Source: Apostichopus parvimensis (lineage: Eukaryota > Echinodermata > Holothuroidea > Aspidochirotida > Stichopodidae). Taken from it: a DNA stretch of 34,048 nucleotides. Below the pieces are notes generated by a model, which did not search any database, was not told where the DNA came from, and worked only from the letters and a program-made list of their open reading frames with translations. A program made the position numbers and the translations under genes. Each line of letters opens with the position of its first letter. Positions within the stretch are counted from its first letter, which is position 1. This document shows, one piece after another, positions 10,568-32,390 of the stretch. Where the stretch lies: assembly GCA_000934455.1 (NCBI GenBank), contig KN883470.1:147735-181782 (forward strand). Direction: 5' to 3'.

Positions 10568-10611
10568 CTTTGTCTGAGGTAAAAATTTTAATTAACAAAT
10601 CAACCCTCAAA

Positions 10612-20390
<9,779 letters not shown>

Positions 20391-20414
20391 CGATACAAGA
20401 CTTGTGGCCAGTAA

Positions 20415-20420
20415 AATAAA
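20415..20420 (+). terminator. COPS2 polyadenylation signal (first of three)
   Basis: AATAAA lies 25 bases after the COPS2 stop. Further AATAAA hexamers are at 20770-20775 and 20790-20795, so short and longer 3' UTR forms (about 50 and 420 bases) are both possible. Confidence 0.5.
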
Positions 20421-23400
20421 GACTATTCTTAGCATATAAATTGCTCAAGCTGATGAATGATGGAACACCGCTTTACATTGTGCATCTCAATACTGGAACG
20501 AAAGACGTCTTCAGGGGTCAGGGTGGGTCTTCATGGGTCACGTCTGGTCGGCCAGCTCAAAAAACGATCGTTCAGTGCTTTTATTTTATACCTGGAGGAA
20601 AGTTTTAAGGCACAGCTCTTATTATGGTGCAGTAATCTATTTTGCTTCCTGATCAGAGAAACTTTCCAAGAACCATCGAATCTTGTTTGCTGTTGATATT
20701 TTCCATTTTCCATTCATTGCAAAGGATTTGCACAAAGATCTGATGTAAAGTTTGACTACTAACAAGAATAATAAAGTTTAGGTGTATGAAATAAAAACAA
20801 AATACTAGCAGTAACATGGCAGCAATGTTACATCAGACTAATGCAGAATGGTTAGGGGGAAGCCGTGTATAGGCAAGAGTTACAAATAATGTACTTGTTG
20901 AGGAGAGTGCTGGAGAGGCAGGGGATGGGTGGAAGGGGGGGGGGAAGGGAGCGGAGGAGGGAGGATGGTTTAGAAAATAGAAAACTTATCCAAGCAAATG
21001 TTAGTTTCTGCATCTTTCATGAATAGCAGACATCTATATTGTATTCAGCTGGTGTAACAGATGGGAGATTTAGTAATGTTAAGTCGATCTGTTGAGGCCT
21101 TTGATGCTCTAATCAATATGTATGTCCCTTGTGAATGAAGATGATAATATTGCCACTGTTGGGAATGCTGAAAAGCTGAGGTATATATGACATAGCACAA
21201 TGAGGCTGGTGTGGCACACAGGAGGAAAGTATAGCTATCCACCACTTCTTCTTTCTCTCCACACCTCATAAACCCAAAAAATGGCATTTAAAACGGCTGA
21301 ACCTGGAAAAATGGCTTTCGTGGTAGTAAATTTATAGACCAAACTGCAATTGTACATCCTTGCGTTAAATTCCCACAGTGGCATATTAGTGTTGCCTTCT
21401 AGCAAGCCCACAAGGCAATATATCCTATGGTCTTGAATGATTACAAATCCCAACAAGCATTTTAGTGCATTCCTCACAAAATCACTTTCATTATCCGAGA
21501 TATACTGTAGGACCTAATTTGAGTGTATGAATAATTTTGTAGAATCTCCAGGAAAGATCACTTTTGTAAACTTTTATCAATTTCTGGTAAATTTTGGAGA
21601 TAGTCGTGATGACCTTTAAACCATAGGGTACACAAGCCCTTCGCAATATGAACATACAGTATGTTATGTTGCAGGAAATTGTACTATTTTCTCCAAACAG
21701 TTTTACAAGAGGGAAGGCGAAGTTCAGCAATTTCAAAATAGAAGGTCAATTGACAGCTACTCATATCCGCTAATAAGTGGGTACAATCTGAAGGGAGGGA
21801 TCATTTCGTTAACAGCTTTCATTCAAAATATGTTACAGAACTCTACATTCCTATGTGTTTCCTGGGTAACATGAAGAGTTCAAGGTTCAAACTTCATATA
21901 TACCTGTATCTTGCTTCTCTTCTTTGACATAGCTATTTGTGCATGTCATTGTCCATAGACCATAAGTCAAAATGTGTTGCAAACCTCATAGGGAAAGTTT
22001 GTTGATGATGGTTGCTAAGGGAAAGACCTCAGCCAAATACTATTGGATAGACAAGTTAGTTCAGCTCTGCTTTGATTTTGTCACTAACTCTGCCTCAACC
22101 AGCACATGGACATTAGTAAAGCACTCTAATATTTGTCATTAATGCTTAGTGTAATTTATGGCTAAGTATCCATGAGGTTAGTGTAAATGGATGAAACTGA
22201 GTGTGATTATGAATGAGTTATTCTGCAGAATTGCAGATAAATGTAACGTCCATGACTGCCAGACCATAAGTGGAATTTGCTGGACGAAAACGCCAGAAAA
22301 CCAACTCAAAAAATTATATTTGTCTCTGGGATGTAAATGACGTTGTCCAATTGAGTGTGATTCTTAAATATATTTCCCAACTAATTATTTTGCCAGGTAA
22401 GGGCAGTGAGGTTGTTTAAGGGCAGTGAAAGTTGCTTATATTTTCCTGAATACCCTCACACCATTCTCAACCTCAATTGTTCACATGACAAAAGTCCATT
22501 TGTTTTTGTGATTAAGGATAGCCGGCAGTTTTCAGAAGTGAAGATTAAATTCTTCTTTCTCATAGGTTTTACTCATACACATTATGCCCATCAATTTACA
22601 CCCAAAGTTGGTGTCCATCAGAGTTTTGGAGAGATATAAAAAAAAACTAAAAAAAAACAAACTTGTGAAATGGTTGAGAATTGATATAATCCTGAGATGA
22701 GCAAGTGATATGCTTGTTATGGATTACAAGGAAAGTGTCAACAATTGTTTGCCTTGAAAAGTGCTATCCAATCCTCAGTTCAGGGCGCAAATGTGCTTTC
22801 CCTAATAGGAAGAAATGGCGAACGGCTACTCCCACAAATACCTCCAGAGGCATACCAAATGCTTGATGAAAGTTCAGTATTCATAGCTGGTAAGAGTAAA
22901 CTGCAATTACCGCTTTTAGGTAATTCGGTGATTTACCCTTTCAGAGGTTCCGGTATAAGAATGTTTATATGTCATAAACTTGCAGCCGATTAAAGAATAT
23001 TTAAACCTTTTCAAGAGTAAACAAATAAAAAGTTGTGAAAAGTATCTATTTCAATGTTTGTACTCTTTTCTTATTTATTTATTATAACTGTACTTTTTCT
23101 TTGAAATGCATTAACTTGGTAACTGTAATTCATTACATTATGTCTTGGTTATTCCATCATACTATAATTCTCTTGGACAATTAAACCAGTAGAAATGAGG
23201 GATACACAGGAAACCATACAGTAAAGTAACTAGATGGTCAATTGACCAAGAAACTGCAGGACATTATTTGGCAAAGATTATATGATGAAACATCTGCCAT
23301 GAACATGCTGGGTTGTACATCCTCTCAGATTTGCAAAAGCATAGGAAAGTATGTAAGTTATATAAATTATCAGTGAAGTCATAGAAACACTGTCTTCTAC

Positions 23401-26400
23401 ATGGAACCCTTTCAATGACCTGTGACTGCGTGGTCATAGAACATCTACACCATCTGCGGTCATGTCCAGGTCCAGGTCCATGTCCAGGTTTTGTCATGTC
23501 CAGGTTTTAACAGATTGTTACTGTAAAGCCTTTTGATGTCCTACGATAACAGTAATCTCTAAAAGAAAGCAAACATCAAGATCCAGAGGTGTTAGTCACC
23601 ATTCCACAGTATTAACATTATAAGTCTTATCCAAACTTCCAATCCTTCAGCAATATTTATACAGCTATGATCCATATACAAATAAAATTGTTATTTACTT
23701 AAAAAATATTTCCGCTGATATTTGCCTTTGCAACTCACAACATCCCCCCCCCCCTAACATAAACATTCGATTACACTAGAAAGTGAGAAAAAAGTTAAAC
23801 AATTGCACGATAAGTATACCTGCTAATAATAAACGAATGATATTTGAGGAGGAATTGTAAATGAGCAGTTGCCATGGTGAAAACTGATCAAAACAGTCAC
23901 GGAAATGATGCATTTTCCAAAGGAAATGGATTAAAGGAATTGAAACCAAGAGTAATCCTAAATTGGACTTGATCTTTTAAGATCGGCTAAGAACAGTAAA
24001 TTAAAGGTTTGAAAGAGAAAGTACAGCATCTCTTTTCAGAAGTATAAATTAGCCAGAAGCAACAGAACTGAAACCTCTCTCCAACCAGCCATAGATCATG
24101 TGAGTGGGAAGAGTACTCCAATTAGCAAGCCTTGTGACATGTTCCGTGGAGTGACAACCTTGTATTGTGTCTCGTGATGAGAAAGGGTTATGGGATATGA
24201 TGATAAATTGTAACACACTCTTCTTCATTCTGACACCCTCTATCTTTAGAGAAGAGCTCTCTGCTATCCTACATGAATGCTATCAAAGTGACATTTATTG
24301 TCCACAAAACCCTGTTTGAGCTTGCAAAATTATTCTGAGACATTCAGGTAAAAGCAGAGAGGGTGAAGGGAGAATGTTACAAACATGATAGTAACCGGTC
24401 TTAACGAGTAAACTAGTAAAGTAAACTAGAATGAAGGAAGTGTGACGGCAATTGCTATCCATTCGGCGAGCAATGACACCGTTATTTTCACATGACATCC
24501 TTATTATGATTGTAGCAAGACGAAAACGGATGTCTCAAAGTTTGGACAATATTTTGAAAATGTTGATCTTTCAACCATAATTTGGCAAAAATACTTATTT
24601 ACAAACATTTCAATACACAATGCAAACTCATAATAAGCTGGAAAATCTCTCTAATCATAATACAACATTTGGTAACAATCAATGAATGGATAAAATAACA
24701 TAAAAAAAATGATGAAGAAGAAAATAATACAACCATTCATATATATATATAGCACAAGGGTACGAACAATACAAAAAAAAAAAAAATCCCCCAATCCTTT
24801 GCATGTGCATAGCACAATCTCATCACCATAAACACTGTATTAAAAATGATCATATTTATATATCGAGTTGTTTGTTCCTTTCAAGAGTGAAAAACACAAA
24901 AATGGTTAAAAATTAAAAAAAAATTAAAAAAATGATTGCATGAATGTTTCTGGTGTTTCCCAATGGTATTTGATCTACTGCTCGTATTCTGATAATGTTG
25001 CTTAGCCATCTGGCTGACTTGGTCGATATTACACACGATCAAACAGAGACTTGATCTCGAACGAGAGATGAAGGTCTAAATCACAGAACAGCTTCCAAAA
25101 GAAAGTATACATTGAAAGGTGTTCCAAAATTATATGGTTAAATAACGTCTCTGTGCTACCAGCTAACACTTCTCCCCTAGCAACCTCCATCCCACCTGGA
25201 ATAGCACACTGTATGGTCCTGAATTAAATAACAGATCATTTTATAGATCAAATGTGGAAAATTACAGTTTTCTTGAAACTCTTAGCTGGCCATTACAACA
25301 CACCAACCTGACCACAACAACATCCCAAACCGACCAGAACAACATTTTGACAACCTGAAGTGAATATTTAGTGAATAATCCCTTAAACCCCCCATTCTCA
25401 CCACAACAATGTCTCAATACTATCGGCCTAACCATTCCAACACGCTATTAGCTGACTATTGCAATACCCTAACACCCTTAGCTGTTTCACTATCCTATAT
25501 ATATCATGAACACAATACTTAAAAAAAAAAAAAAAAAAAACACAATTAAAATAGCTGACTTTGCACTGGGTTCAAACTTAATGGAAGACTAACAACTTAC
25601 CACAAAAAACAAAATCAAATTTCAAAATTGAAAACGAATAAGCAAAATAAATTGCCATAGTACCTCTAACTATTTTATTAATCTTTTACAAATCTCATAA
25701 AATGAGTTGATCGGAAATATTTTTGTCTCTGATGGGGGATGTGATTGTGAATGTAATACGTTAAGCAAATTTCTACCCCCTTATGACTTTCTTCTCTTTT
25801 TGCCCTTCAGCATCACACTAGATTTCGTCAGTATTACAAACTTCCCAGATCTTCATACTGCTATGGCTTCCCAGGAGAATGTGTCTATGCATATCCAAAA
25901 ATGATATTTTATTTGCAATTAAAACCGACAAGTTTTTATTATATAATGATTTTAATAAACTGTACATACAAATCTGTTGAAAGAAGTGTTAGAATGTTTT
26001 AAACATGCTTTTGTGTTCAATGTTTCTTTAATATTGTTCGAAGTAAAAGCCCCTTTTATGAAATCACATGATGAAATTTATGATGATGTGATGTCGTAGG
26101 TCATTTGGGATGCAAACTTCCACACAGTGACTGCTGAAATGATACTGTACGTAACTAATGTATAAGGCCCACCTCAAGAACATCATGTCATATCAAGTTT
26201 TCTAAAATTTCAGTCCCTGTCATCAAACACTAAGCTATGAATAAATTCTTGTCATTTCCAATTATTTGAATTGTTAAAAGGGCTTTATTTTAGTATTAAC
26301 CTTTACCTCGGTGATAGTCAGCCATTACTGTACATTTAGTATAGTAACATTGACAATTTACTGCACTACTACACAAGCCATGTTACATCTCAGACATGCA

Positions 26401-27310
26401 GTTTTAACCCAACCAGACCAGAACACATAAATACTTATCAAATATCGTCAAGGTTGTCCAGTTTCTGATGTTTAAAACTCCACAAAGAGATATTCTTGGT
26501 GATGGAGTCCTTTACAAGGTGTTTAGTTGTATCCGTAGAAAAAAAAAATTATGTCAGTTCTACATTTCAAAACCTCTTTTCTTATGACGAGGGGATTTGT
26601 ATCAGTTAGTTGCTGCTCGGACGAATAAATAAACATGTGAGTAACCATAAAAGCTTGCCAATTCACATGTGGTGTTGCTTTTCAGAGTTATTTTACATTG
26701 CTTGGCAATAAGGCAAGGGATTCTGTCTTGCAATACTGATATGTAAACATACAGTCTTGTCCATAAGTATGTTTTAACCAAACTACAATAAAAAAGCACA
26801 TGGAAATTTCAAAATATTGGACTTCTAAACTCCACTTCTTCAAGTGAAACTTGAGTCAAGCTATGAAGTTAAGGACCTCTTTTTATCTCTGATATGAGAT
26901 TTTTAATATTTAAACAGCACAAAAAATTAGGTTCATCAACATCGTCTCAAACAAGTTGCTATAAGACTCAGAAGCAAGGCGAATCTTGTGCATAACACTA
27001 ATTACCTTCTCAGGCCGACAATTAAATGGGCATAAATGGGCATAAAAAATGGGCATAATTTGAGCAAATGGGAATGTCAAACACAATCACATAATTCAGT
27101 GTTTTATAGATTAATTTAAAAGTTTTGGTTTGCAAGGTATTTACAGGCAACTGATTCCACTCAGTAAGCAATGTCACAGGTGTTTACACACGACATCAGT
27201 CTGATCATCATGTGACCTATAAGATGTACACACCAAAGATTTCATTTCGTATTTACTCAACTCAAACATTACAGCTTGATTTTCTGTTTATGCTCCATTC
27301 TCCATCTCCA
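20421..27310. other. Large gene-free interval downstream of COPS2
   Basis: No exon set or known protein could be assembled on either strand. Visible simple features are: G10 at 20935-20944 in a purine-rich patch, a tandem CATGTCCAGGT motif at 23461-23508, C11 at 23744-23754, a poly-A tract near 24773-24786, poly-A near 25519-25540, and three AATGGGCATAA-like units at about 27024-27057. An open frame at 22745-22993 is noted among the findings as a weak exon candidate. Confidence 0.45.
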
Positions 27311-27591
27311 ACGATGCATCAAAGAAAAAGTACATTGTGGAAGTTTTATTAACAAACAAAACAACACATTGTTCTCATTACTGTGTTGACAGGCATGTCA
27401 ATTGTTCTCATGAACCCTCACATTATTTATTTAATAAGAAATTCAAATTATCTACAACGATGCATCGAAGGAAAAGTACATTGTGGAAATTTGATTAACA
27501 AACAAAACAACACATTGTTCTCATTACTGTGTTGACAGGCATGTCAATTGTTCTCTTGAAATCTCACATTATTTATTTAATAAGAAATTCA
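27311..27591. repeat. Two-copy tandem duplication, 146-base period
   Basis: Positions 27311-27445 recur at 27457-27591 with only a handful of differences (for example GTTTTATT against ATTTGATT, and CATGAACCC against CTTGAAATC). Both copies contain ACACATTGTTCTCATTACTG and end in TTAATAAGAAATTCA. The high identity points to a recent duplication. On the minus strand the second copy carries AATAAA at 27572-27577, a possible distant polyadenylation site for FAM219. Confidence 0.85.
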
Positions 27592-29432
27592 GAGAAAGAG
27601 TAACTTGATTTTGGCCATGATTGCGTGTTTCTTCTTCTAAGCCACACCTCACTATAAAAGACCCAATTGGTTATATCATTCATGAAACAAACATGGAAAA
27701 GTACAGTACTACAAACAGAATCAAGGCCAGAACACAGGTGAACAAGAGCTGTGAGGAAAACAGGTAGGGAATACAGAAAATGCACCTTAGCTGTCATGGT
27801 AACCACTAATTTGTTTTATCCATCAAGTTTTGCATGGTCTTTAACAAAACAACCAGGACATGGGTAGGTGGGTGGGGGAGGGAGGGAGGGAGGGGATATA
27901 TTTAGAAGAGCCGACAGTAATTTCTTTACAACCAAAATTATACATAACTACGTTTACATAGAATGTTTTTCCCCCAATCATTACCTTTTCGAGCGAATTA
28001 ATAGAAATTTATGTGAGCATGGCCATATAGATAACCAGCAGCTACAATCAATCATTAATGTCATGAATATGCATAAATGTGTACATGAATATTCATATTT
28101 CTTGCCTATTTAGCTGTCAAGGTGTAAACAGTGAAACTAATGGAGAAAAGAGAGAGAGAGAAAAAAAGGGATAAAGTTAACTTGTTAATGGTAAAATCAC
28201 CATTTGAAACTCCTTTCTGTATGAGTTCTAGGTTTGCTAGATCAAATCAAGACTAAAATGCTCTCTAAAGCAAATACTGTGCTACGTGCATAGATTACAG
28301 AGATAAGAGGTCAAAGGGTATATATACCAGTAAGGAACCATCAGCAAGACTAAGATGATTTCAAGTAAAATAGTAACCACTTTGGGTTCTTTTGGGCATA
28401 TATTTGTCGAAAATACTCAATATTTCCCTTCCATAGAGAACTGCCAATCAGCTGGGGAGACACATATATGGATAGACAGTATCTATACACCACAAAGCTG
28501 TAGGTGCTTTTATACAGTAGTCTAATTGGTTAAATATGGTATCTGAATTCACAGGCCAGGTATGCGGGACGGTGAGCAGGAACATTTATATCATCAACCT
28601 CATGTCAATACAGAGACTGAATACATCAGTCAGCATCACGTAAACATGGAGTAAATTTGTAAACAAGATGTAAATTTGCTGTCGTTATGTCATTGTAGGA
28701 CTGTTTTTCAGGTATGGTTGAGTTGTTTACATCATACAGGTCTTTGTGATGGATTACATTCTTGGAGTCCAACCTATTTATGTACAGTATTTTTTAAATT
28801 TTTTTGTAGCTGGAGTGCTTCCTAAATTGCTAGTACAACTGCCCATTGGATTTAGAGTGCATATGGTGAGGGGAGACAGGTAAGAGAGGCGTGAAATAAA
28901 TTGTTACGTTGCGAATGAGTTAGACACTGACAGATGGAATGTATCGACTAATGTGACTAACACATGAGTCAAAATGCTGACAACATAGCCTGCACGGCTG
29001 TCTTGGCCTGTTGAAGTTCTAGTTTAAAAGGTAACAAAAATATAATACCACCAGCTTGCTATCTAATACTCCTATGAGATTTTTTACACAAAATGGTTAC
29101 ATTAACAAGCCAACATTGTCAGTATGACCAAACACAAGCAGTTAAAATGCTCGGTACGGAATGTCTCCACATCGGCTTTCCAAGCCGCCTTTAAATACTC
29201 TTTTACTACACGGCTGACTAGAGGAACTGGGAGACCCATCCTCGTACTGACATATTACCCTGCCAGATCGACTTCGGTACTGCGGTAATGGTTGTTATAT
29301 TAGCAGCCCCCGGGGTTGTCCAGATAAATCCCTGTCAGGTGGAGCGTGTTGGTCGACATCACTTTAAAGGAGCAGTAAACATTACGATGGCGACGAAGGA
29401 ATTCTGCAAGGCTAATATATGAAGAGCGGAGA
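27592..29432 (-). other. Possible 3' UTR and downstream flank of FAM219
   Basis: No coding exon seen. I find no AATAAA on the minus strand between the FAM219 stop (29433) and 27577, so a 3' UTR of up to about 1.85 kb is conceivable. It includes the G-rich tract at 27862-27894 and an AG-rich patch at about 28143-28172. The UTR extent is inference. Confidence 0.35.
27862..27894 (+). other. G-quadruplex-prone tract
   Basis: Seven runs of three or more G are separated by one to three bases (GGGTAGGTGGGTGGGGGAGG, continuing as GGGA repeats). This fits the standard intramolecular quadruplex pattern. It is on the plus strand, so in a FAM219 transcript it would be C-rich. Confidence 0.6.
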
Positions 29433-32390
29433 TCACTGTAAGCAGCAGTTGACCTGCGTCTGGCAGCAGATACACCTCTCGTTCATGGGCCGCGGTGGTA
29501 TCAGGTCTAATTCTTCGTCGTCGGGAATCTCATCCAGCCTGTAGCCGTCTTTAATCAGTTGCTCTTTCACATCTTGATTTGGCTGTAAGAGACAACGAGA
29601 AAAGTTCGTCTTCTGAAAGTCGTAAAAAAAAAAACAGCCTCTCCTACGAACCGCAGGGAGAACGGACTAATAAATCTCGCTGGCTTTTTGTCGTCGTAGA
29701 GTCTCGCCGCTCGTAAAAACATTTATGAATACATATGCTGTTGTTGTTGTTGTCATTTTTTTCTTTTATATGTAATTGCAGAGTGTGGCGGCATCTGTAT
29801 TCTCTGTGTGTTAATTGATCGATGTATGTTCACAATAACAAACTGTGATGAGCAGTAGTTTTGAACTCTCAGGGTTATTATATGATTTGAGCAGCTTCTG
29901 AATAGCTAGCAGTGACTATGAAAGAACCCGCCGCCGGGGACAATGGTATGATTTTGATAAGGTGACAATTTCTTAACGCGCTGAAAATGTCTCTTGGAGC
30001 TGAGGGAGGTTCAAACTTGGAAAATAATAATTCATTGTTTGATACTGTTAGTAGAATGTTATATATATCTATACAGCTTCATGCTGATATTTCAGTTAAA
30101 CCTCGTCTTGTATTGTGACACGAGAGAGACTAATGTATGTTCAACAAATCCTTCTTCCTACACCCTGAATGGAACACCCCTGAATAGGACACCTCTGAAG
30201 AGAACACCCCCTCTGCATAGAGCAACCCTGAATAGAAAACCTCGGAAGAGGACCCCTGAATAGAACAACCCTGAATAGCATCCTCTCTGCATAGAGCACC
30301 CCCTCTGCATAGAGCATCCCCTCTGCATAGAGCACCCCTGAAAAGAGCACCCCTGAATAGAACACCCCTGAATAGAACACCTCTGAACAGAACACCCCTG
30401 AAAAGAGCAACCCCTGAATAGAACACCCCTGAAAAGAGCACCCCTGAATAGAACACCCCTGAATAGAACACCTCTGAATAGAACACCCACACCCCTGAAT
30501 AGAACACCCCTGAATAGAGCACCCCTGGATAGAGCAACCCCTGAATAGAACACCCTGAATAGAACACCCCTGAATAGAACATCCCAAACATCCCTGAATA
30601 GAACATCCCTGAATAGAACAACCCTGAATAGAGCATCCCTGAATAGCGCACCCCTGAATAGAAACCATGAATAGAGCATCCTCTGAATAGAACCCTCTGA
30701 ATAGAACACCCCTGAATAGAACATCCCCTGAATAGAACACCCCTTCATACCTTTCTGCTTTTAATAGCTATGTACTTTTACCTGAAGGTAAAACAGCTCT
30801 TGAAATCTGATCACCAATCTCATCATCAACCAACATCCCAAAACTAACCAGGTTTGCATGTTTCTGAGGGACAAGCTTACGTGTCTCCTTATAACCTCAG
30901 TACTCTATCTCTACAGTGTTAAGAGTGAACTGGTAACCTTTGAACGTTTTGCGCCCTCCATGACCGGACAACACCGGTCAATGACCATCCTTTTTCTCAT
31001 TCTACCACTCACAGTGTCTAGAAAGGTCTGTCCCAGAATTAAATTCTGAACTGATTGACCTTACAGACATCCCTCTGGAATTTTGTTTTGAACCAAATAT
31101 TGTAATTGTCACGAGGGGACAGGTGGGCAAAGTAAACAAAAGACATATTTATTCCGATAATTCCGCTTTCATATATGCTTTACAATTTTTTCTCGCTTTC
31201 TGTCCACCTAGGGTGAAGGCGATTACTTCTCTTAGCTAACGACTAGTAAACACTCTCGTTTAGCATATTCTCGAGGGACAGCCCCGGACTCTTCTTGGAC
31301 ATCAAGATAACTCTTAAGCGAAGTCGAGAGTGTAATTGACAAACAACCTCCGATAATACCGGAATACCTTCTATGCAAAGTCTGTTTGACAAAACGACGT
31401 CGGAGAGAAACTTCATCAATTATTCAGGTGTATCTGTGAACTACAGTGCGTTAATACCTGAAACATATGGTGTAATATTGAGTCTAAACCAATTTCACTT
31501 CAAAGTCCCCCTTTATTGAGCCATTAAAATTTAATCACAGGTGCTACGTCAATGCAAAATAACAGATCGCAAGTCTCGATACTGAGCTACAAGGAGAACA
31601 AGTATTCTCTCCTCTCTCCTGGATAAATAAATAAATAAACATTTGTTATATATTTTATAATTTTATTATATAATTTATAACTATTTGCTACAATGAACAA
31701 TAAACCTCCTCCTTAGGGTTTAAAATATAAGGTCATGAATATTTTAATATTTTTCCACCCACACAAGTGTCTTTGACATTTTCCGGTGTGGCAATGCTTA
31801 TATGTCAGAGTAGAGAAGAATACAAGCACCTCTGGCATAAGGTGATAATGTTCCATGATGAACAATGAATACATTCTGCATGCATAAATTTAAAGAAAAC
31901 CCACATAATCTCAGGAATTTCTTTTTCATCAAAGGCCAAGAAATGTTAAATAAACTTCATAGAAAGAACTATCTACTATTCAATAGTATAAATTTACTGA
32001 TTTTGCTCAGATAATAGAAAAAAAAAAAGAAAAGAGAAAAGCTTAGAGCATTTTAGAACAAGTCTGTGTGATGAAAGGTTAATAAATTAAAGTTAACTTT
32101 GTTCTCACACAATTTAAGAATTGAATTTAAGAATTGATGACTAAGTTAGCAGCAGCGGGGAGCAAAAAAAAGAGAAAAGAAAAAAAAGAAAGGAAAAAAA
32201 AAGAAAAAAGGAAAAAAGGAAAAAAGAAAAAAAAAGAAAGATAAAGAGAATAGGTTCCAGATTAGATCAAGCAGTCCCAACCTTGACAAGAATTAATCGT
32301 AATGAACCCATTCTCACAAAAAAGAAAAACAAAATTGTATTTGAACTTACCTGTGATGAAGTCAGGGCAACAATATCAAACTCCTCCTCA
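29433..32390 (-). CDS. FAM219A: FAM219A/B-like protein, last two coding exons (5' partial)
   Basis: Two minus-strand exons, 32351-32390 then 29433-29582, join in phase 0 and end at TGA. Together they encode the final 62 complete residues plus one partial codon. The visible protein reads EEEFDIVALTSSQ, then PNQDVKEQLIKDGYRLDEIP, then DDEELDLIPPRP, and ends in a cysteine-rich tail (CICCQTQVNCCLQ). The core LLKDGYRLDEIPDDEDLDLIPP and a Cys-rich end are the hallmark of the vertebrate FAM219 C-terminus, whose function is not established. Splice sites are good: TTCTTACAG|TGAGG, CACAG|GTAAGT and CTTACAG|CCAAAT. The upstream exons, including the basic middle region of the family, are not in the window. 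FAM219A and FAM219B cannot be told apart. Confidence 0.87.
30161..30744. repeat. Minisatellite, about 37 units of 15 bases
   Basis: The plus-strand consensus unit is CCCCTGAATAGAACA. Variants include TGAAAAGAGCA, CTCTGCATAGAGCA (several together near 30265-30340) and 14- or 16-base units. Variant units cluster: the TGCATAG type sits at the left, the clean TGAATAG type in the centre, and the CATCCCTGAATAG type toward the right. The minus strand is open in all three frames because the unit is a multiple of three without stops; these frames encode pentapeptide-like repeats (such as GVFYS, CSIQG, VLFRG) and are not believable genes. Confidence 0.92.
31095..31640. mobile_element. Dispersed repeat, copy A (retroelement-like)
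   Basis: The first 95 bases (31095-31189) are identical to 33954-34048. The repeated part opens with TGTAATTGTCACGAGG after AAATAT. Read on the minus strand it would end AATAAA (about 50 bases before the end) then GTGACAATTACA, which resembles the end of an LTR. The right boundary is unknown; I mark it at the AATA microsatellite only as a guess. No coding frame is present. Confidence 0.5.
32163..32250 (+). repeat. Poly-purine (A/G) tract
   Basis: About 88 bases almost entirely of A and G, in AAAAAGAAA-like units, within the FAM219 intron. On the transcribed (minus) strand it reads as a long pyrimidine tract about 100 bases downstream of the 32350 donor site. Confidence 0.7.

Larger units (their letters stand above)
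10335..10611. promoter_or_regulatory. Bidirectional promoter of ODF3-like and COPS2
   Basis: The two start codons point away from each other across only 277 bases. The interval holds an X-box-like site (10487-10500), a second inverted GTTGCTAGG half-site (10528-10536), a TGACGTG CRE-like half-site (10465-10471) and a YY1-like AAGATGGCG (10541-10549). No TATA box is evident. Head-to-head geometry is seen; shared regulation is inferred. Confidence 0.65.
29583..32350 (-). other. FAM219 last intron
   Basis: A 2.8-kb phase-0 intron. It holds the 15-base minisatellite (30161-30744), one copy of a dispersed repeat starting at 31095, an AATA microsatellite (31623-31639), an imperfect direct repeat of AATTTAAGAATTGA near 32110-32137, and a long A/G-only tract (about 32163-32250). 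No embedded gene is supported. Confidence 0.75.

Noticed and set aside
30161-30744. Possible CRISPR-like array
   Set aside because: Units are contiguous 15-base tandem copies with no unique spacers, in an animal gene intron.
30130-30748. Three overlapping minus-strand open frames of 173-199 codons
   Set aside because: They are a by-product of the 15-base minisatellite, which has no stop in any minus frame. No start context, splice signal or known family supports a protein.
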